NCBI GenBank assembly: GCA_963575745.1
Contig: CAUYUJ010003047.1
Span: 25,198-89,197 of the forward strand
Source of the DNA: Prorocentrum cordatum
Lineage: Eukaryota; Sar; Dinophyceae; Prorocentrales; Prorocentraceae
Direction: 5' to 3'
DNA length: 64,000 nt
The notes under the pieces were generated by a model. It saw nothing but the letters and a program-made list of their open reading frames with translations, searched no databases and was not told the DNA's origin. The position numbers and the translations under genes were made by a program. Positions 61,696 through 64,000 of the stretch are shown here, piece by piece. Position 1 is the first letter of the stretch, and every line of letters starts with the position of its first letter.

Positions 61696-62889
61696 GTCAA
61701 CGAGCTGCTGGGCCAGGACGACGCCACGACTTATCCGGGTACATCGACGGTGGCCGTTTCGGCGTCGGCAAGCCAGGCGGCTGGACCAGGAGTGCGCCAG
61801 GTCACCTACGCGATCGACGAGCAGTACGAGTCCGGCTACATCTTCGCGGTGACGGAGTGGGCTGGCGTCAACAGTTACGTGACTAGGATCACGGATCGGA
61901 AGGAGGCCGGGTACCCGATCGAGGTGCCGGTGGACAATTGCGCCGACGAGCACGTCTGCAGCCCCAGCGATTTCGGGTGGATCGCGTTGAGGGGGAGCAA
62001 AGACCCCAACCTCGAGGCGGCGAACGGGCAGCGCATCCAGCATTACGGCGAGAGGGAGGTCAAGATGAGGCTGAAGGATGGTCGCATCATCGTGACGACG
62101 TTCCAGGTTTGCGACGTGAAGGGCCCCATCCTCTCCGTCGGCAAGTTCTGCGCGAAGGACGCGGCGAGGGGTGCCCACTTCGACAAGCGCGGCGGGGTGT
62201 TGAATCACGAGCTGGCTGGCAAGGTGCAGGTGGATCGCGTGAAGAACCACTACTCGTTGAAGTGCTGGGTGGGCCAGTACAACACGACGGCGACAATGAT
62301 GGGGCAGGGCGGCATGATGGCACCGACCCTGGAGGGAGGCAGCTCAGGGAGCGCGAGGCCAGCCCAATCTTCACCAGCGGGTTCCGGCGAGGCTCTGCCG
62401 GAACGCGCTGAGCGCTCCGTGGAGCCAGGCCCGAGGGCGCAGCTTCGACGACAGGAGCACGCAGTGGTCCCAGCTCGAGCTGACCAGGAGGTGTTACAGG
62501 ACTTGCAGCCGCGGGTCCAGGCTCCAGAGGCCGAGGTCGAGCGCGTTGAGGCGGAGATCACCCCAGCTAGAACCCTGCCGGGCCCCAAGCAGCCGAGCAA
62601 AGAGGAGATAGAGATGCACAACTTGCTCCACGACCCCCCGATGCCGTGGTGCGACATCTGCGCGCAGGCCAAGGGGGTCGACGCCTGCCACCAGGGCGTT
62701 GCCAAGAAGCCAGTGCCAGTCATCCAGTTCGACTACGCGGAGGCTGGCGACATACCTGCGCAAGGCGAGGAAGAGGTGCCGAACTTCGACTTCGCGGTGG
62801 CGGTCGACATGGCCTCGGGCTTCCCATGGGCATCAGCGGTGCTCAGCCATGGCAAGGAGGACGTGTCTGCGATAGCGTCGTTCAGGTAG
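61696..62889 (+). pseudogene. copia-2 protease and integrase N-terminal part
   Basis: It is in frame with gag after TAA. The protease site reads EVPVDNCADEHVC (Asp at 61933), where the usual D-S/T-G is D-N-C, so the active-site Ser and Gly are both changed. copia-1 keeps DSGSDEH. After NGQRIQHYGEREVKMRLKDG and VKGPILSVGKF comes a linker with one in-frame copy of the 36-nt palindrome. Pre-integrase follows: HNLLHDPPMPWCDICAQAKG. The integrase core starts PVIQFDYAEAGDIP (first Asp, 62731) and FAVAVDMASGFPWASAVL. The segment ends at TAG 62887. Confidence 0.75.
62375..62410. repeat. 36-nt palindrome, copy 2 (in frame in pol)
   Basis: CAGCGGGTTCCGGC-GAGGCTCT-GCCGGAACGCGCTG. It is translated within SPAGSGEALPERAE. 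Confidence 0.9.
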
Positions 62890-63999
62890 TACCTCTCGGA
62901 GCTGGGCTACAACAAGGTCGTCTTGCAGCCCGACGGCGAGCCAGCGGCAGTAGCCTTCATCAACCAGGTAAAGGCGAGGATCGCGAGGATGGAGGCGCCG
63001 CCGTGCGAGATCATCGTGCAGATATCGAAGCGCTACAGCCACCAGAGCAACGGGGGAGCTGAGCGCATGGTGCCGACGATCCGCAACCAGGTGAAGGCCT
63101 ACAATCTCCAGATCGAGAGGCATTCGGGGCTCAGGATCAGACCCGACTCGAAGTTGCTTACGTGGTTGCCGACACACGCAGCTTGGCAGTGCGCGCGGTT
63201 CCACAAGAGGGCGGACTCGGGCATGACGCCCTACGAGAAGATCAGGAGGGTGCCCTACAGCAACACGATCCTGATGCCGGGCGAGGCGGTGGCCTGCCGC
63301 CGCCCAGGGGCTCTCCTGAACAAGCTGGAGACGGCCTGGCTGGAGGGAGTATGGCTGGGGCGCGACTCCAAGACCGACGAGCACCTCATCGGCGCGCCGA
63401 ACGGTCTGGTGCGCAGCCGAGCGCTGAAGCGCCGAGTGGAGGACAGGCGCTGGGACGTCGCGCTGCTGGAGGCCATGAAGTGGAACCCCTGGTTCGCGAC
63501 GCCGACGATCAGAGGCAGGCCGCCGAAGGTGAGGAGCGACCAGGAGCCCATCATCATCGGCCCGCCCCCACTGCAGCCCGCGGCAGGAGTGGCGCCAGGG
63601 AGGGCGCCTCAGGCGGCGGCGGGCGCTGGGCCAGCGCCGGCGGCCGAGGCAGGCGCCGCAGGCGCAGCGGCCCCGCCGGCGCCCGCAGCAGGCGCAGCGG
63701 CCCCGCCAGCGCCCGCAGCAGGTGCAGCAGCCGCAGCGGCAGCGCCATCAGCTCCAGTACCGATGGACGTGGTAGGCGCAAGCTTGGAGCCGCACGAGAG
63801 GGCGAAAAGGGCGCGCCTGGGCGCGATGCCGATGCCCCCGCCAGCGCCGGCGCCAGCGGGTTCCGGCGGAGCCCTGCCGGAACGCGCTGTGCACACTTCT
63901 GGCGCTGCTCCGCCGCCGGCGGGAGTGCGCCCCGGCGGGGCCCAGGCAGTGGCAGTGCAACGTGATGGAGGCACTGACGACGCGGAACCGCCGAGCCAG
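62890..63999 (+). pseudogene. copia-2 integrase C-terminal part and linker, cut by window end
   Basis: It continues in the same frame after TAG: YLSELGYNKVVLQPDGEPAA (second Asp, 62932), then KRYSHQSNGGAERMVPTIRN (catalytic Glu, 63061), giving D-x42-E. Then come TWLPTHAAWQCARFHKRADS, MTPYEKIRRVPYSNTILMPG and TAWLEGVWLGRDSKTDEHLI, the usual segment after the core. An Ala/Pro/Gly-rich linker holds the third palindrome (63854-63889) in the same codon phase as the second. No RT is reached. Confidence 0.75.
63854..63889. repeat. 36-nt palindrome, copy 3 (in frame in pol)
   Basis: CAGCGGGTTCCGGC-GGAGCCCT-GCCGGAACGCGCTG. It is translated within APAGSGGALPERAV, in the same codon phase as copy 2. Confidence 0.9.
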
Positions 64000-64000
64000 C

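Larger units (their letters stand above)
60486..64000 (+). mobile_element. copia-2: Ty1/copia-like element running off the window
   Basis: Gag, zinc knuckle, protease and integrase are in one frame from 60751 to the last complete codon, broken only by three stop codons and no frameshift. The RT would lie beyond base 64000. The left end is not defined because no LTR is recognisable by eye. Confidence 0.75.

Noticed and set aside
1-64000. Bacterial or viral system such as CRISPR, phage or operon
   Set aside because: Regular repeats here are satellites with no spacers. There are no Shine-Dalgarno-led gene clusters, and the window has spliced exons and spliced-leader relicts, so it is eukaryotic.

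Overview
The window reads as nuclear DNA of a dinoflagellate. The key evidence is three relict copies of the dinoflagellate 22-nt spliced leader (17013-17049 as a full plus a truncated tandem copy, 24199-24220, 41940-41961). Supporting signs are non-canonical intron donors (GC and GA), long GGA/CTC tracts, and retroelements of types common in these genomes. I do not name a species. There are no rRNA or tRNA genes, no CRISPR and no bacterial gene organisation. Almost all long open frames inside the triplet repeats (GGA, CTC, ATC, TCG, AAC) are artefacts, because a triplet repeat is open in every frame that lacks a stop.

Layout. 1-724 is the 3' end of a LINE. 1160-7582 is a decayed full-length LINE on the minus strand (LINE-1). 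8588-30245 holds plus-strand exons (A to I) of what looks like one host gene for an alpha-helical repeat protein, resembling organellar FASTK/RAP or heptatricopeptide-type proteins. Exons are 86-200 nt and introns run from 200 bp to 10.5 kb. The largest intron (15902-26408) contains a second LINE (LINE-2, 17013-23384) and a separate SL-tagged retrogene (24297-25685). 29272-29471 is an intron that is itself a short TIR/TSD element, an introner-like insertion. 30.2-41 kb is mostly satellites, minisatellites and small foldback repeats, with one unidentified minus-strand coding stretch at 40780-41415. 41940-48560 is a third LINE (LINE-3), the best preserved. Possible further exons of a helical-repeat gene lie at 49465-49776 and 52394-52532. 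53335-58516 is a Ty1/copia-like element (copia-1) split by a roughly 1.95 kb insertion and ending in a 100-N assembly gap. 58617-60480 is satellite DNA. 60751 to the window end is a second copia-like element (copia-2), in one uninterrupted reading frame apart from three stop codons.

How it fits together. The retroelements sit against triplet tracts, and two of the three LINEs plus the retrogene start with a relict spliced leader. This means their source mRNAs were trans-spliced before being copied back into DNA. Several host introns have short direct repeats at both ends, as expected if they arose by insertion. At least four small foldback or TIR repeat families are dispersed through the host introns and the spacers. 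The best candidates for something new are the 200-bp introner with its TIR family, the 36-nt palindrome carried twice in frame inside the copia-2 polyprotein, and the 73-bp and 88-bp satellites whose repeat length is 1 modulo 3.
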